NCBI GenBank assembly: GCA_032871835.1
Contig: CM065299.1
Coordinates: 1,364,001-1,428,000 of the forward strand
Length of the DNA: 64,000 nt
Source of the DNA: Dipteronia dyeriana
Lineage: Eukaryota > Streptophyta > Magnoliopsida > Sapindales > Sapindaceae
Direction: 5' to 3'
The first letter of the stretch is position 1. Each line of letters starts with the position of its first letter. The notes under the pieces were generated by a model. The model saw nothing but the letters and a program-made list of their open reading frames with translations, searched no databases and was not told where the DNA came from. Of the stretch, positions 32,338-44,722 are shown one piece after another. The position numbers were made by a program, and so were the translations under genes.

Positions 32338-33149
32338 ATAGAAAAATTCACATTGTATTTATGATAACACAGTTTTGATGCGATGATTCTTAAAGTTTTA
32401 CTCTTTATTTCATATGATTAAATATAGTCTTTTTAATTATAGCCCTAAGGGTCCAATTCCCAAATATTGTGAAAGAACATTATCTAAGTTATTGTTTGAT
32501 ACATCTAGAGCATAAAGATGGTTCAAATTACATATTAACGGTAAAATTTCCTCGATCAACTTGTTGTTTGAAACTAAATAGTTACAAATGTCCTCATTTG
32601 GAACCAATAACTATTATACCATTGCTATATTCTTTAGTAAATTTAAAAACTGTGAAGGGATTTGGCCGATATCCTATTGGAGGAAAGGTCTAGTAAAAGT
32701 AACTGATCTTGGCCATGGAGGAAATTTGGGAATTCAGTTAGGTTGCATGAACGCAGTTGTATCCTCATCAATTTATGAACATTGGCATAAGCAATGGTAA
32801 TGCCTAGCACTGACAAATTGTTTGATGAGAGGTTTAGAGTTTCTTAACTTTCGAGTTGACTAAGAGACATGTCTAACTCAACTGTACCACTCAAGTTGTT
32901 GAACTCAAGATTAAGATACACAAGATTCTTGAGTTCACGGATGGTGCTAGGAATTGGGCCCTCCAATGAACTCAATGCAAGATACAACTCCTTGCATCGA
33001 ATGGGATATGTCTGGTCAGTTGGTTTGACTGCAGATATAAAAATGACAGCTGATTGACGCTCGTTGGCCAAGATGTAGATCACATTAAACAAAATTAGAG
33101 AAGCGATTTGTTCTATCTCCACACAACAAAAGCTGTATAAGTAGATCAC
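32338..33149 (-). pseudogene. RLP fragment downstream of RLP1
   Basis: Minus-strand LRR remains such as LVYLNLEFNNLSGTVELDM, followed by a stop, and further LRR-like scraps to ~32460. The same arrangement lies downstream of RLP2 (51469-52150), so the fragment was part of the duplicated unit. The homology between the two starts near 32338/51469. Confidence 0.7.
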
Positions 33150-33323
33150 ATTATATGATAATTATAATAAATATAAGCATTTATTCATTGTTATCAAATC
33201 TTGCTTCAATTTATTCGATGCTTATATATGCTATTTTACAAATGAAAGAGAGACGGGAAATGAAAAAACAAAGCAAAACATAAAGAAAACAAAGCACTTG
33301 ACGTTTTGATGTTGCATCAATAA

Positions 33324-36300
33324 TTACTTTCTGTTTCTACAACGCCCCATCTTTCTCTCAATTTTTTTCAAAGGCATCCCAAAAATCTTCACAAACCATT
33401 CATATTTCCTTGTACAGAAAATGTGTCCAAGAACCACTCCAATTATCAGGCCACTTGCATATCCTATTGCAACTACTTTCCAACCAAATGCAAATAGAGA
33501 TTCTGATCCCTCATCGTCTTCTTTCTGTTGAAGTGTAGAATTTCCACATTTTTTTGACAGAGGTGGTCCACACAATCCTGGGTTCCCTTCATAGGACATG
33601 TAATCAAATGTATCAAATTGTGCCCCATGTGGTATAGGTCCTATGAAATTATTATACGAGACATTGAAGAAGGCGAGTGGTGTAAGTTTAACCAGTTGTG
33701 GAGGAATCTCTCCCGAGAGACCGTTACTAGAGAGGTCCAGCGATTCTAATACTGTCAAGTTGGCCAATGACGATGGAATGCTGCCAACAAGATTATTGTT
33801 GGAAAGGTTAAGATATCGAAGCCCCTGTAAAATGGAAATAGAAGGTGAAATCTCTCCTTCAAATCTATTGTTGGCAAGAGAAATGCTTACAAGCATATTT
33901 GAGATCTTCACATATTCTATTTCTATCCCTTTGTTAACCATTCTTAATGAATAATGGTACACGTCACTGCCGGTAGTCGACTTCATCATATATGCTAGTT
34001 GACTCGCATTAACAACTTTCATGGCATTCCAACACTCAAAGTATTTTGATGGAAGTTTGCCGGTGAATTTGTTGTGAGAGAGGTCAATAATCCGCATCTT
34101 AGGAAACTTGAAATCTGCCTTGGGCTCCTCTATTGCACCGTAGAGCTTGTTTGATTGCAAGTTGAGCACGGCCAAATTTGGAAGATTCCCAATCCAAGAT
34201 GGGAAAGTATCACTGATTTTGTTATTTCCAAGATCCAAAAATTCTAGCATCATACAATTTTCCAATGATCTAGGAATTTTTCCTCGTAACATGTTGTTGC
34301 TTAAATCAATCATCCTCAACCCTGTTCCATTCATGAAGGTTTGAGGAATACTCCCACGGAATTTGTTGTTTTGAAGGTTTAACATCGATAGAGTTTGACT
34401 GAAATTGCCCAAACATTGTGGAAGTTTGCCACTGAAGCTGTTATTAGATAAATCAAGGGCTTCAAGATAATTCTGTTTGCATATCAGTGGTGAAAGTTCC
34501 CCTGACAGGTTGTTGTTGGAAACTATATAATATTTCACGATAGATATTGATGAAATGGGTAGTGGGCCTTGCAACTTATTGAAACTAAGATCCAATGTAT
34601 ATGGAAGCATAACAGGTTGTTGGTCAAACCCAGTCAAAAGATTGTGAGAAAGGTTCAAGTATAAACTCAAGTTAAACAACCATCCAGGGATTATTCCAGA
34701 TATATTGTTAGACGAAAGGTCTAGCCAACCAAGTTTGCTTGAACCCAAACTTAAACTTTGGAATTTATGAGAGCTGTTATTAACAGAGAGGTTGGCGAGC
34801 AACGATAAACGGTTTGACGAGAGATATAGTGATGTTAAACTTTTGAGTTGAAGAAACATTTCCAGCTCCATTGTGCCACTCAAATTATTTGAAGAAAGGT
34901 CTATAATTTCAAGATTGTTGAGTTCTAAGAAAGAGCTAGGAACCAGACCTTGCAATTGATTAGATGACAAATACAGATCTTTCAATTGGGTGAGGTTGCT
35001 AATATTAGAAGGAATTTGCCCAATGAGTTGATTAGACTTTAAATATAGATATGATAGCTGGTTCAAGTTCATGAGCCAAAATGGGATTGGACCAGTTAAT
35101 TGGTTTTCACTCATGTCTAAATAACTCAAATGAGTTAGATTAAAGAGCCAAAAGGGAATCTCACCAGCTAAGTTGACATGGAAAAGCTTTAATTCAGTGA
35201 TTTTGGTCTGCTTTGCTATCCAAGACCAGGAAGAAGAATTCCCGTTTGAAAAATTGTTATAAGAAAGTATCAAAGTATTAAGCTGTGTGAGGTTACCCGA
35301 TGAACTAAATAATGTTTGGCCTGACAATTGGTTGAAGGAGATGTCCAGTACTTGTAAAGAACCAAGATTTCCAATTGAAATAGGCAGCTCGCCTCTAAAA
35401 TTGTTTTCAGAGATGTAGAGATGGACAAGCTTGGTGAGGCTACCAATTGAAGATGGAATTGTTCCTGAAAATCATAAGTAAGCTATGATATTCAGTAAAT
35501 ATCCAATGAGATTTGTTTATTGAACCTCACTCTAAGAAGGTAAGAGGTTCGGTAACTGTATGAAGGAATTTATTACCTTGTAAGTCGCAGCCAGCGAGAG
35601 ATAGATGAGTAAGGGAAGACAAATTTCCCAAGCTAGTAGGTATTGAAGAAGAAATGTTGACCAAAGTTAGATCAAGCCATTTGAGGTTGGTTAACTTGTC
35701 AATCAGACTTCTTAGACCACCTGGCTGCCGAAGCTGTAATGTATTTCCTAGTGAGCCTAAATTCAATGATAGATCAAGGTATTCCAGTTGAGTGAGCTCC
35801 AACATCTCTGACGGTATTTGACCTGAAAAGTAAGAATAAGAGGGGTCAAGTTCTTGATTCCAAAAATGGTTAACTGAATAATTTTTTGAAAGAAGCAAGA
35901 TAAGAATTAGGCAACTCACCCCAAAAATGGTTAACAGATAAATCCAAATGGATGAGATTGTAAAGTTTATGTAGTGAAGATGAAATGGTTCCTGAAAAAG
36001 AGCATACACAAATATAAATTGTAAGGCAATGGTTTAAGATTATTTGCAGATTGCAAGTTGTAAGAGAAGAAATAAATCATATAAGATAAATTACATGAAT
36101 AGATAATAACAATTTTTTAAAAGAATCAATGTCAATGGAAGAAGGCAACTCACCACCAAAAATTGTTATCATATGGCCTTTGGTGAAGTATGTGCAGGGT
36201 ATTGGGTATATAAATGAAATTTTTTAAAAGGAATTTACCTTCCAAGTTGCAGTATCGAAGAGACAAAAATTCGAGAGAAGATAAATTTGTCAACACCTCA

Positions 36301-36917
36301 GGTAGTAGAGAAGAAGAAATGTTGACTCCACTAAGATCAAGCACTTTCAGGTTAGTTAATTTCTCTACTAGACTTTTTAGATCCAGCTGTTGGAGCTGCA
36401 ACTGGTAGTATCCTGATAGATCAAGGGACTCCAACTTTGAGAGCTGTAGCATCTCTGGCGGTATCTGACCAGAAAAGTGAGAATCAGAGAGGTTTAGATG
36501 TAATAAGCTTGAAAGATTCATAATTCCAGAAGGGATTTTGGAAAAATTGAAGTCATTATCTGCGAGGCTAAGCCATTGAAGATGGACAAGGTGGAAGAGG
36601 GTGCTGGTAGAGTTGATGGAACCATAGAGACAGCTACTACTGAGGTCAAGCTTGATCACATAACCAGTCTCCTCGTCGCACTCCACGCCATCCCATGAGC
36701 AGCAGTCACCATTTCCTTCCAGATTCCAGAGGCCAGTCTTGGAATAAGCAGATGGATCTCCAGAAGCAAACTTTTCAATGGAAAGGCTTTCCTTGAATCT
36801 TAACAGAGCAGAATGTTCCTTGTCATGACAAGGTGGTTGTCTAGAAGAAGTAAGCTGAAAAGAGAAGAGCAGAAAAGACAAGTACATAAATGTGAAGAAA
36901 CTCGAGGATGATCCCAT
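33324..36917 (-). CDS. RLP1: LRR receptor-like protein (Cf/Ve type), four exons
   Basis: Exons 36917-36239, 35991-35920, 35822-35577 and 35464-33324 join in frame to 1045 residues. ATG at 36917 starts a signal peptide (MGSSSSFFTFMYLSFLLFSF); an upstream in-frame TTG extension was not used. Next come the LRR N-terminal cap (CHDKEHSALLRFKESL, DCCSWDGVEC), many LRRs of the LxxLxLSxNxLSGxIP type, the cap GLCGPPLSKKC, an acidic stretch (QQKEDDEGSES), one membrane segment (VVAIGYASGLIIGVVLGHIF) with three linked GxxxG motifs, and a short basic tail without kinase. Such RLPs sit in the plasma membrane, signal through SOBIR1-type kinases and often act in immunity. Exon 2 is exactly one 72-base LRR; all introns are phase 1. 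Confidence 0.88.
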
Positions 36918-37566
36918 GATTGATTCAATTAGCTCTCGAGGATTGATTTTGTTGTGGTGGGCAATCAAGGAAGAGGATTTGAGTTGGTTTTATAGGCAGC
37001 TTCAAATTATTTTTTATTTTATTTTATTAAAAAAACAATAAATTAAAGCATTGAATCAACAAATTAAACTCATGCGAAATTTTCAATTATCTATTTATCT
37101 CTTACTCTGAGCTGCTTATTGGGACATAGCCGATTGGTATTTTATTGTGTTTATATATGCATTTAATAATCGGCCAACTTCATTTTATAAATTGAAGCAT
37201 TTAATAAAGGTCGCTCTATTGGGAGTTGGGACTCAAAAAGTATCTTCTCACATTTATATTTTACTCAAATCAGAGAGGTCTCCATCTCAATGGATTTCCA
37301 TCTTGCCCGCGAAGGCATCAACCGGCAGGAGCAACCCGATTAACTTTCATCAAATTTGAATTCCAATTTCGAAGTCAGTACCACCTTTGAAATCGAGTCC
37401 ATTTTTACTCACCCCCATTCCCCCTCTTGTATGGATGATATGTGTCTAGGAAGAAATAAATTTATCTAAAAATATGATTGTGTTTAGATAAATTTATCCC
37501 ATCTATGGACACGTATCATTCATACAGAAATGAATAAAGGGGGTAAGTAGAAGTGAACTCCTTCAA
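36918..37566 (-). promoter_or_regulatory. RLP1 upstream region
   Basis: The first ~150 bases match the region upstream of RLP2 (56284-56480). From 37265 (GGTCTCCATCTCAATGGA) the sequence matches 60240 onward, so the block A start is reached. No clear core promoter. Confidence 0.45.
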
Positions 37567-38059
37567 ATAGTAGCTACAAACACTCAAAACAATGTATGGA
37601 GCAACATTGAAGAGGCATCCTTCCACCGCACTTAACATAACCTCTCACAAACTCAACCCAACTCAAACCCCTTTTTGAGACACAACCCACATGATCTAAC
37701 AATCCAGGAAATGAATCAGCTTTCACTGGTGCTTCTTAAATTAGGTTCGTACGATTCAAACTAATGAACCTGTACAGATTGTAGAGGAAGTGCATTTGTT
37801 TCAGGAATCAGGATCGACGAGCTTTGAAAAAGCATATTGAAGAGTGGAAGATGGAGATCCATGGATCCCTGTGGAGATCCATTCCACAGCTCTTTTCTTC
37901 TTCTTCTTTTTTCCACATTTTATAAAAGAATCTTTTTAATCTCCACCATGGTAGAGATCCATTTTAACAAAAAAAAAAATCCTGTTTTTATTTTTCAATT
38001 AATTTGTATTAGTTTAAATATTTCCTGTTTTTGTTTTTCAATTAACTTGTTTTTCAAAA

Positions 38060-38345
38060 AAGGTAATCAAGTGCATTTAATTCGGTTTGAAATTTCAAAC
38101 TTGAAATGTGGGTTAGAAAATGTTGTTGGGCTCTTTAATTCCGCTCATTGATGAGATTGGGCAATCATATCCTTATTCCAGGCAACACTCTCAAAGAGAG
38201 CAATATCAATATTAATAGAACATATATAGACATTTGAGGTCATATTTGTATTGAAAAAATGAATGACATATCAATTGAATGGGACCGTCATGAAACAATA
38301 GTAAACGCGTTCTTATGACGTAAATGGAAGAATATTTTGTTTAGA
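38060..38345 (+). repeat. Module M copy 3
   Basis: Equivalent of module copy 1 in block A copy 2, recognised by GTGCATTTAATTCGGTTTG and GGGCTCTTTAATTCCGCTC. Confidence 0.7.
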
Positions 38346-39212
38346 GGGACGATATGGACACCCTTTAAAAACTGTATGTACATAACTTTTATAAATACAT
38401 CTCTAAAATATTTTAAAACTTTTTATGTTTTGTAACTAAACTCTCCTTATTACAAAAAATACCCTTTTTAATTTTATTATATTGTATTTTTATTAACACA
38501 CACCACTATTTTGTTATCTAATCAGATTTATTTATATTTTTATTATTTTATATCTTTTTATTCAAATAAATAATTTCTCTTTTAAAAAAAAATCTAACTC
38601 CTGCAAAAACATTTTATATCACTAAAAAATTGTTTGAAAATTTTTTCTTATCATTACATCGAAACTTGTTTTTTTTTAATTCTTTAATTTTTATTGAGTT
38701 CAAAATTCTCTAATTCCACCGAATTGAAAAACTACTATCTCTCAACACACAACAATATATCTCAATTCCTCAGTTCCTAAGAAAGTTTATTATTTATACT
38801 TTTTACCATATAAAGTTTATTATTTATATTGATTTTTGTTTCATTCAATCATAAAAGTAAATTGTTGGTCAACTCAATCAATTTGTATTCCTTAAAAGAA
38901 ATTAAAATTAATATTTAAAATAAAAATTAGGATTTAACAAAATAAAAAGGTTTTTATTATCTTATCTTACAATTAATAGGAAACTTTTTTTTTTAAAGGA
39001 TTGATATAAAACCAATTAATAATTATTGATATAATTTTACTCAACAGAGACGTGAAGATAACACAACCTGAAATGTTATCTCTATATCTCTGTTATTTTT
39101 CTATTTTTTCCGTATTTTTTTATAAAAGACTATTTTTAATCTCTACCATGGTAAAGATCCATTTAATGAAAAAAATTTACCTGTTTTTGTTTTTCACTTA
39201 ATTTGTTTTTCA
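38346..39212. other. AT-rich spacer of block A copy 2
   Basis: Collinear with 830-1760 of copy 1. No gene seen. Confidence 0.6.
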
Positions 39213-39765
39213 AAAAAGGTGATCAAATGCATTTAATTCGGTTTGAAATTTCAAACCTGAAATGTTGGTTAGAAAATGTTGTTGGGCTCTTTAATTCTGA
39301 TGAGATAGGGCAATCATATCCTTATTCCAGGCAACACTCTCAAAGATAGCAATATCAATATTAATAGAACATTCATAGACATTTGAGGTCATATTTGTAT
39401 TGGAAAAATGAATGACATATCAATTGTATAGGGAAAATATTTGGGTACTGACTGCTGACTCTTTTGTTTTTATTGATGGAAAAATCCAACACCAACCCTC
39501 TGTATTTAATATCAAACACTGTAAATAATTTTTTTCACCGATTAAAACAAATATCAGTACCTTGGTTACTGACTGGTCAGTACCCTACTATTATCCATTG
39601 TATAGGACCATTGTGAAATTGTCGTAAAAACGTTCTTATTGTGTAAGTGGAAAATTTTGTCTATTGGAGTCCAGCCACCGACTCTTGTGGTTTGGACCAT
39701 TTATGGGCTCTTTCTTATCCCAACTCCATAATTGTATTAGTTTTCGGCTTGGTAAAATCTACATC
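39213..39765 (+). repeat. Module M copy 4, interrupted by a MITE
   Basis: Equivalent of module copy 2, carrying the 165-bp insertion at 39432-39596. Confidence 0.7.
39432..39596. mobile_element. 165-bp Mutator-type MITE
   Basis: Inverted ends GGAAAATATTTGGGTACTGAC and, reversed, GGATAATAGTAGGGTACTGAC. A 9-bp duplication ATTGTATAG flanks it (39423-39431 and 39597-39605), the size typical of Mutator-like elements. Copy 1 at about 1975 has the site once (ATTATATAG). Confidence 0.8.
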
Positions 39766-41771
39766 TAACCCATTGATCGGAATGATTTACATACCTATTT
39801 GAGGTTCCCATTACCTAGCTTTTATTCTCGTTTTTGAGTATATTTTGGTATTTAATGTGTTTGTAAGCCTTGTGTAGGTACATGTTCCCTACGGAAGATA
39901 TTTGAGCTTAATTGAAGAGTTTTGAAGGTTAGATGGGCTGAAATGGAAATGGGCTGTGCAGAACACCTAAATTACGGGGACCATATCTCTCTCCTCAGAT
40001 TGAACCACATTTTCCATTATCACTTTTAGGAAAGCCCCGAATGTCTTCTTTCCAACACACTTTACGGATTACGATTCCGATTTTCTAGAGGAAGTTACGA
40101 CCATTTCCGTAACGGTGCACGAAGCTGAAAATGCTGAAACATGATTCCAGCTCGTCCTAGGGGCAGTTTTTGGCCGAAATTGAGGGGTAATCTTACCCTT
40201 TCACACCCCACTTCGTGACCTAACCTCCCTACATTATATATACCCCCACTTTCTCACCTCTCAGGAGAGAACACAACCCCCACACTCCAAAACCGAACCT
40301 CTCTCAATCTTCTTCACCAAATAAGTGAATGATTCAAGTTCCCATGGAGGTTTTTCCTCCATGGGAGCTCACCATACACCTCCATACCACCATTTTACAT
40401 TTCCTCCACCAATTTCAAGGAAATAGGAGTGGTATTATGACCAAAACCGAGCTACGAAAGATTTGGAGCATCTTTGGAGGGTTTGTCTTCAAGGGTTTGC
40501 TCATTTTCCTTGTATTTTCGTTTCTTTAATGCGTAACCCCGAATTGGGAATTTGTAATCCTTTCACATGTGCTACATATGTATTTTTGTACTTAAATTCA
40601 TTTGGGTTTTGTTTTGCTCTTGGAATTATATGTTTTAATGCTCTTATTATGATATGTATGTGTATGAATTGTTTGAAATTGATATGTATGCATGATTGGG
40701 ATTAGGAGTAGAGTAATTTAATAAAGGAGTAGATTAATTTAGCTTCCCATGATTGTTTGTATGTTAATGGATGACCAAAATGCCATGTATTAATGATTTG
40801 AGTGATTGAGGATTTTTTCCCCAAAGAGTAGGAAAGTCTAGTTCATGCATTTATTTGCTAAATTGGCTTTGGTTCATTTCCTTGCACTTAATGGGTCCTT
40901 TTAGAACACAATTGCCCTTCCTTGACCGGATTGGGTGGTGAATTGGTTTAAGGATAATTCCCAAATCAAGAGGATGGACTCTTAATTCATATTGAATGTA
41001 CTTAATGTCTTAGCAATTGCATTGATGCACATTAGTGTTACGTGATCATATTTTCAATTCGTATTCATCCATCTTAGGGAGTCTAGAGAGATTAGGAGAG
41101 AGCTTTCTCTTGTTGAGGGGGTTGTGCATTCATGAGATTGGAGAACGTCGTAATCGTCCAATGGTGAGGACATCTCAGATTGACACCTGAGAAGACTCGG
41201 TGTTCGATTCCCGGTTATGGATGAAGGGTCTCCTTTCTATCTATTTTGCATTTCTTTCCTTGTATCTTTGTCTCTTTTTCGATATGTACTTTCATTCATT
41301 AGGAATTTGATATACACCTAGTATTATTGCCTATTTCGTTGCATATGCTTGTTATTGGTTGAACGGCCCTTCGAAATGCTTAAAGCCTTGAGTGGTTAGC
41401 CACCCATTCATTGAACCTAGGTTATGTGTGATGGACCGAGAGGTGAAGCACTCAACTTGCATTTAGTAGATTGGCTACTACGTGTAGAGCCAGCATGCGG
41501 TTTGACACGTATTGTCCCTACATGTGTCTCATTGTTCTTAATGAACCGAGTGTAGTTCAGACAACCATCGAGAGATAGGTTGTTGGTGCATTTCGGTATA
41601 GTCAATTGTCGCTGGAGTGAGGGCAATTGGCGAGGATTAAGTGAGCATGGCATTCATCCTTGACTATGTATGTTGATGAAATTGTGTGATTGCTATGGTG
41701 GAGTCATTTGCTTAGTGTAACCATTTACATTCCATATCACTCTATTATATCCTATCATTGTACATATTGTG
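39766..41771. mobile_element. 2.28-kb insertion, copy 2, left part (cut by inversion)
   Basis: Matches 2142-4180 including the TATA-like box, hairpin (40337-40369) and tRNA-like segment (41147-41220). The remaining end is at 50687-50826 in reverse orientation; about 100 bases between are lost. Confidence 0.75.
41147..41220 (+). other. tRNA-derived sequence, second copy
   Basis: Same layout as 3560-3633. The anticodon stem is CTCAG/CTGAG in place of CTCGG/CCGAG, a compensated base-pair change, and the loop again has 8 bases. Its T-arm string GTTCGATTCC fits a B box better than the other copy. Confidence 0.45.
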
Positions 41772-43656
41772 TAGTCTCTCTTGATGACTAGTAAACTTCA
41801 CCAGTAAATCCCTAAGCTCCTTAGCAATCTTGTACTCCTCCGTTCCAGACCGGACAACCTTCAGTTCATCGCCATTACTGCAATTCCCATTCTGTAGTTT
41901 CTTCTGCACAACGTATACGATTAGTTGAATTTAATAAGTCTAGTTCAAATCAAGAAGGGAGTAATAACTTATCTGAAATGCAAACATCGGAGTTCCTATT
42001 GATAATGCTCTGAATATATCATGCCTCAAGAAGTTTTTAGCTACCATCCACGGCCTGCAGCAAGCAACGAATCCATAATTCCACATATAAATGTTTTCTG
42101 AAAAGTAACTTAAACGTAAAGTATTATGTTGAGCAATGATACCTTCCTTTAGAGGATACAATAAAGTGATCGGGATTATTCAAAAAACCACATAAATCCT
42201 CAAGATCCTTCTGAAAATCCAACACAATAACACCACGAGTGTAACGCTCAGATGGCAAACTTGGGAGAACATAAGCTTGGACAGTGACTGAAGTTTGCCG
42301 ATGAATAAACTCAATGATCGTTGAAGGGGATAATTCTTTCTCCACGTTCTCAAGCAATATGGTATAGTAATTGCCAACCCCTCCAAAATCAGCATCTTCT
42401 CTGCCTCTTTTCAAGAGATTGCTACTCCGCCCTACCTCTGAAAAAATCGAAATCCAAATCAAGATTAGCTGCCAATTTAGGAACTCAAAAGACTGAAAAT
42501 AGAGCTCTGAAGGTAATTAAGTTGAATCTTAACAAACCTTCACAGGGTAAAATGTCATTCGCAGAGAGCTTGACGCACTTTGTCACCTGCAATGTCACCT
42601 GCAAAGAAGCAAACATACAACATCAATTTTAACTCTTAAACATTCCTCGAAAAGAGCAGATTATACAAACTGACTTGCCTGCTTCAAACTTTGGACACTA
42701 ACATCACTACAATTGGTACCAATAGCATCGGAAACTGAACTCGATTAATGAGCATAAGTTTTAATTTTCTCCTTTGCCATCTTTATAAAAGAAGCTATAT
42801 TCGGGTTGAGATTTTCAATAGACTGGACAATGCAAATGCTCTCAATCTTCTTTTCGGTCAACAAATTTGCATTTGGACCATGCCGCCAAACAAGCATAAA
42901 AGAACACAAACACTCATCTTCTCCATCTGCAAATGAGTGTTTCTTATGATTCACCTGCCACAGACAATTTTACCTTCAAAAAACCAGTCCTAAAAAACAA
43001 CAAAAAGGAACCCCTAAAATCCCAAAATCAGACCACAAAAGCTTGAGAGAGGAAAAAGGTTCAATTTACTTGACTGCAGCATCCAAATTTATTGTTTCGG
43101 TTCACCAAGCAGTGTGTCAATCGATTCACACTATGAACCGATGCAATTTATTATTACAAAATAGTAATTAATGAACGAAACTGTCTATTATCTAAAAATT
43201 TGGTAAACAAAACAGAGAGACTTATAACAAAATACAACAGAGACAGAGAGAGACAGAGGAGGTGTACGGACAACGGACCTGTTCGACGACGGCGTCGTAG
43301 AAGAGGACGTCGTTGTCGGTGAAGGCATGGGAGGCGCAGACGAGGCGTCCGTCGGCGACGATGTCGCGGCACTGGCTGTCCTGAAGCTGTACGGACACCG
43401 GACGGAACCTGCTCGCGAAGTCGTCAAGCTCCTCAAAAGTGAAGAACTTTCCGGCCTCGTAGACGCTGTCGTTATCGCCGGGAAAGTTGCAGTACATGAC
43501 GATCAGCTTCCCGGCGCGGCCGTCGAAGGCTACTTGGACGCTGTACCACGCGTCGTCAATGAACGACCGGAACTCCAGCTCCTAGTTGCCGTCGCCGTCG
43601 TCATCGTACGACACCACTGGAAACGACGAAGTAGGAGATTTAATGGAGGTTAACAT
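41772..43656 (-). pseudogene. SAWADEE-domain gene, copy 2, inactivated
   Basis: Reverse-complement counterpart of 20608-22505 with the same exon layout, GC donor and tandem acceptor. An in-frame TAG (43582-43584) stops exon 1 at codon 25 where copy 1 has GAG, and TAA (42745-42747) stops exon 2 where copy 1 has AAA. The last exon is cut at 41772 by the inversion; its final ~16 codons lie at 50826-50874 on the plus strand. No product is expected. Confidence 0.88.
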
Positions 43657-44493
43657 TGCTTCTAGAAGCTTCTTTCTTTCGACTAGTTGGCGGTGACTGA
43701 CGACGGCGCGTAACTGTCAAATTTCAAAGTGCTCTTTTTGGCTGAAAAAAAAGTGACAAAAACGGAGCGTCGTTTGTGCTTTTTTGTATAGCTTGTCTTG
43801 GAAGTTTTGATGTTTGACACTTGTCAATATATCACACAACAACTATTGGGTTGTATGGGGTACTTTTGGTATTTAATAAATTAATCTTTCTTATTATCGA
43901 ATGTTATTAACTTATCATTTAAATAATAATAATTCTACTTTATCCAAATAATAGGATATGATTTACATCATTTCAATAAATAGATCAAATTATTACATCA
44001 TTTGAAAATTAATATATAGAAGATAAAATAAATTTGTCAAAATATTAATAATTTAGTTATACCCATTAGTTATATCTTTTTAATTGATATTAATAAATTC
44101 GCCGTGTACCGTTGAGTTGAGGTTCTTTGAAAATTTAATTAAAAGTATTAAAGGGTTTAAATAATATAGAGCATTAGGATCAATTTCATTGACTTATGCA
44201 TTTGTGTCAACATAATTCGTAGTCAATTCAAATAAAAAACAAACATTTTCTTTTCATTTTTTAAAATCAAAAAGAGACATTTTCAATAGTAAAAAAGGTC
44301 AATATTTATTAGGAGTTAAGGCCCAGTGAAAATAGTAATCAGCAGCCCAAACAATAAACAGTGAGTTGGCCCAATTAACTCTCCTCACAGATGAAAATAT
44401 TTTATCAAAGCAACAAGCTTTTTCAAAACAACCGATTTTAAGCATTTCACATTTCATAACCGATTTTAATCAACTTTAACCGAAAAACCCGGA
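43657..44493. other. SAWADEE upstream flank, copy 2
   Basis: Reverse complement of ~19800-20607. AT-rich apart from the ~150 bases next to the start codon. No gene seen. Confidence 0.55.
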
Positions 44494-44660
44494 TAGGGGT
44501 GGGTATTAGGTTCGAAACAGAACCGAACCGAATCAAAAAATAGGTGTTCGGTTCGGTTCATCGAATTAAATCGATTCAAACCGGTTTAAAAAATGAAAAA
44601 TCGAAAAAAATTCAGTTCAAACCGGTTTAGTTTACCATAAACTGGATTGGACCGCTGAAC

Positions 44661-44722
<62 letters not shown>

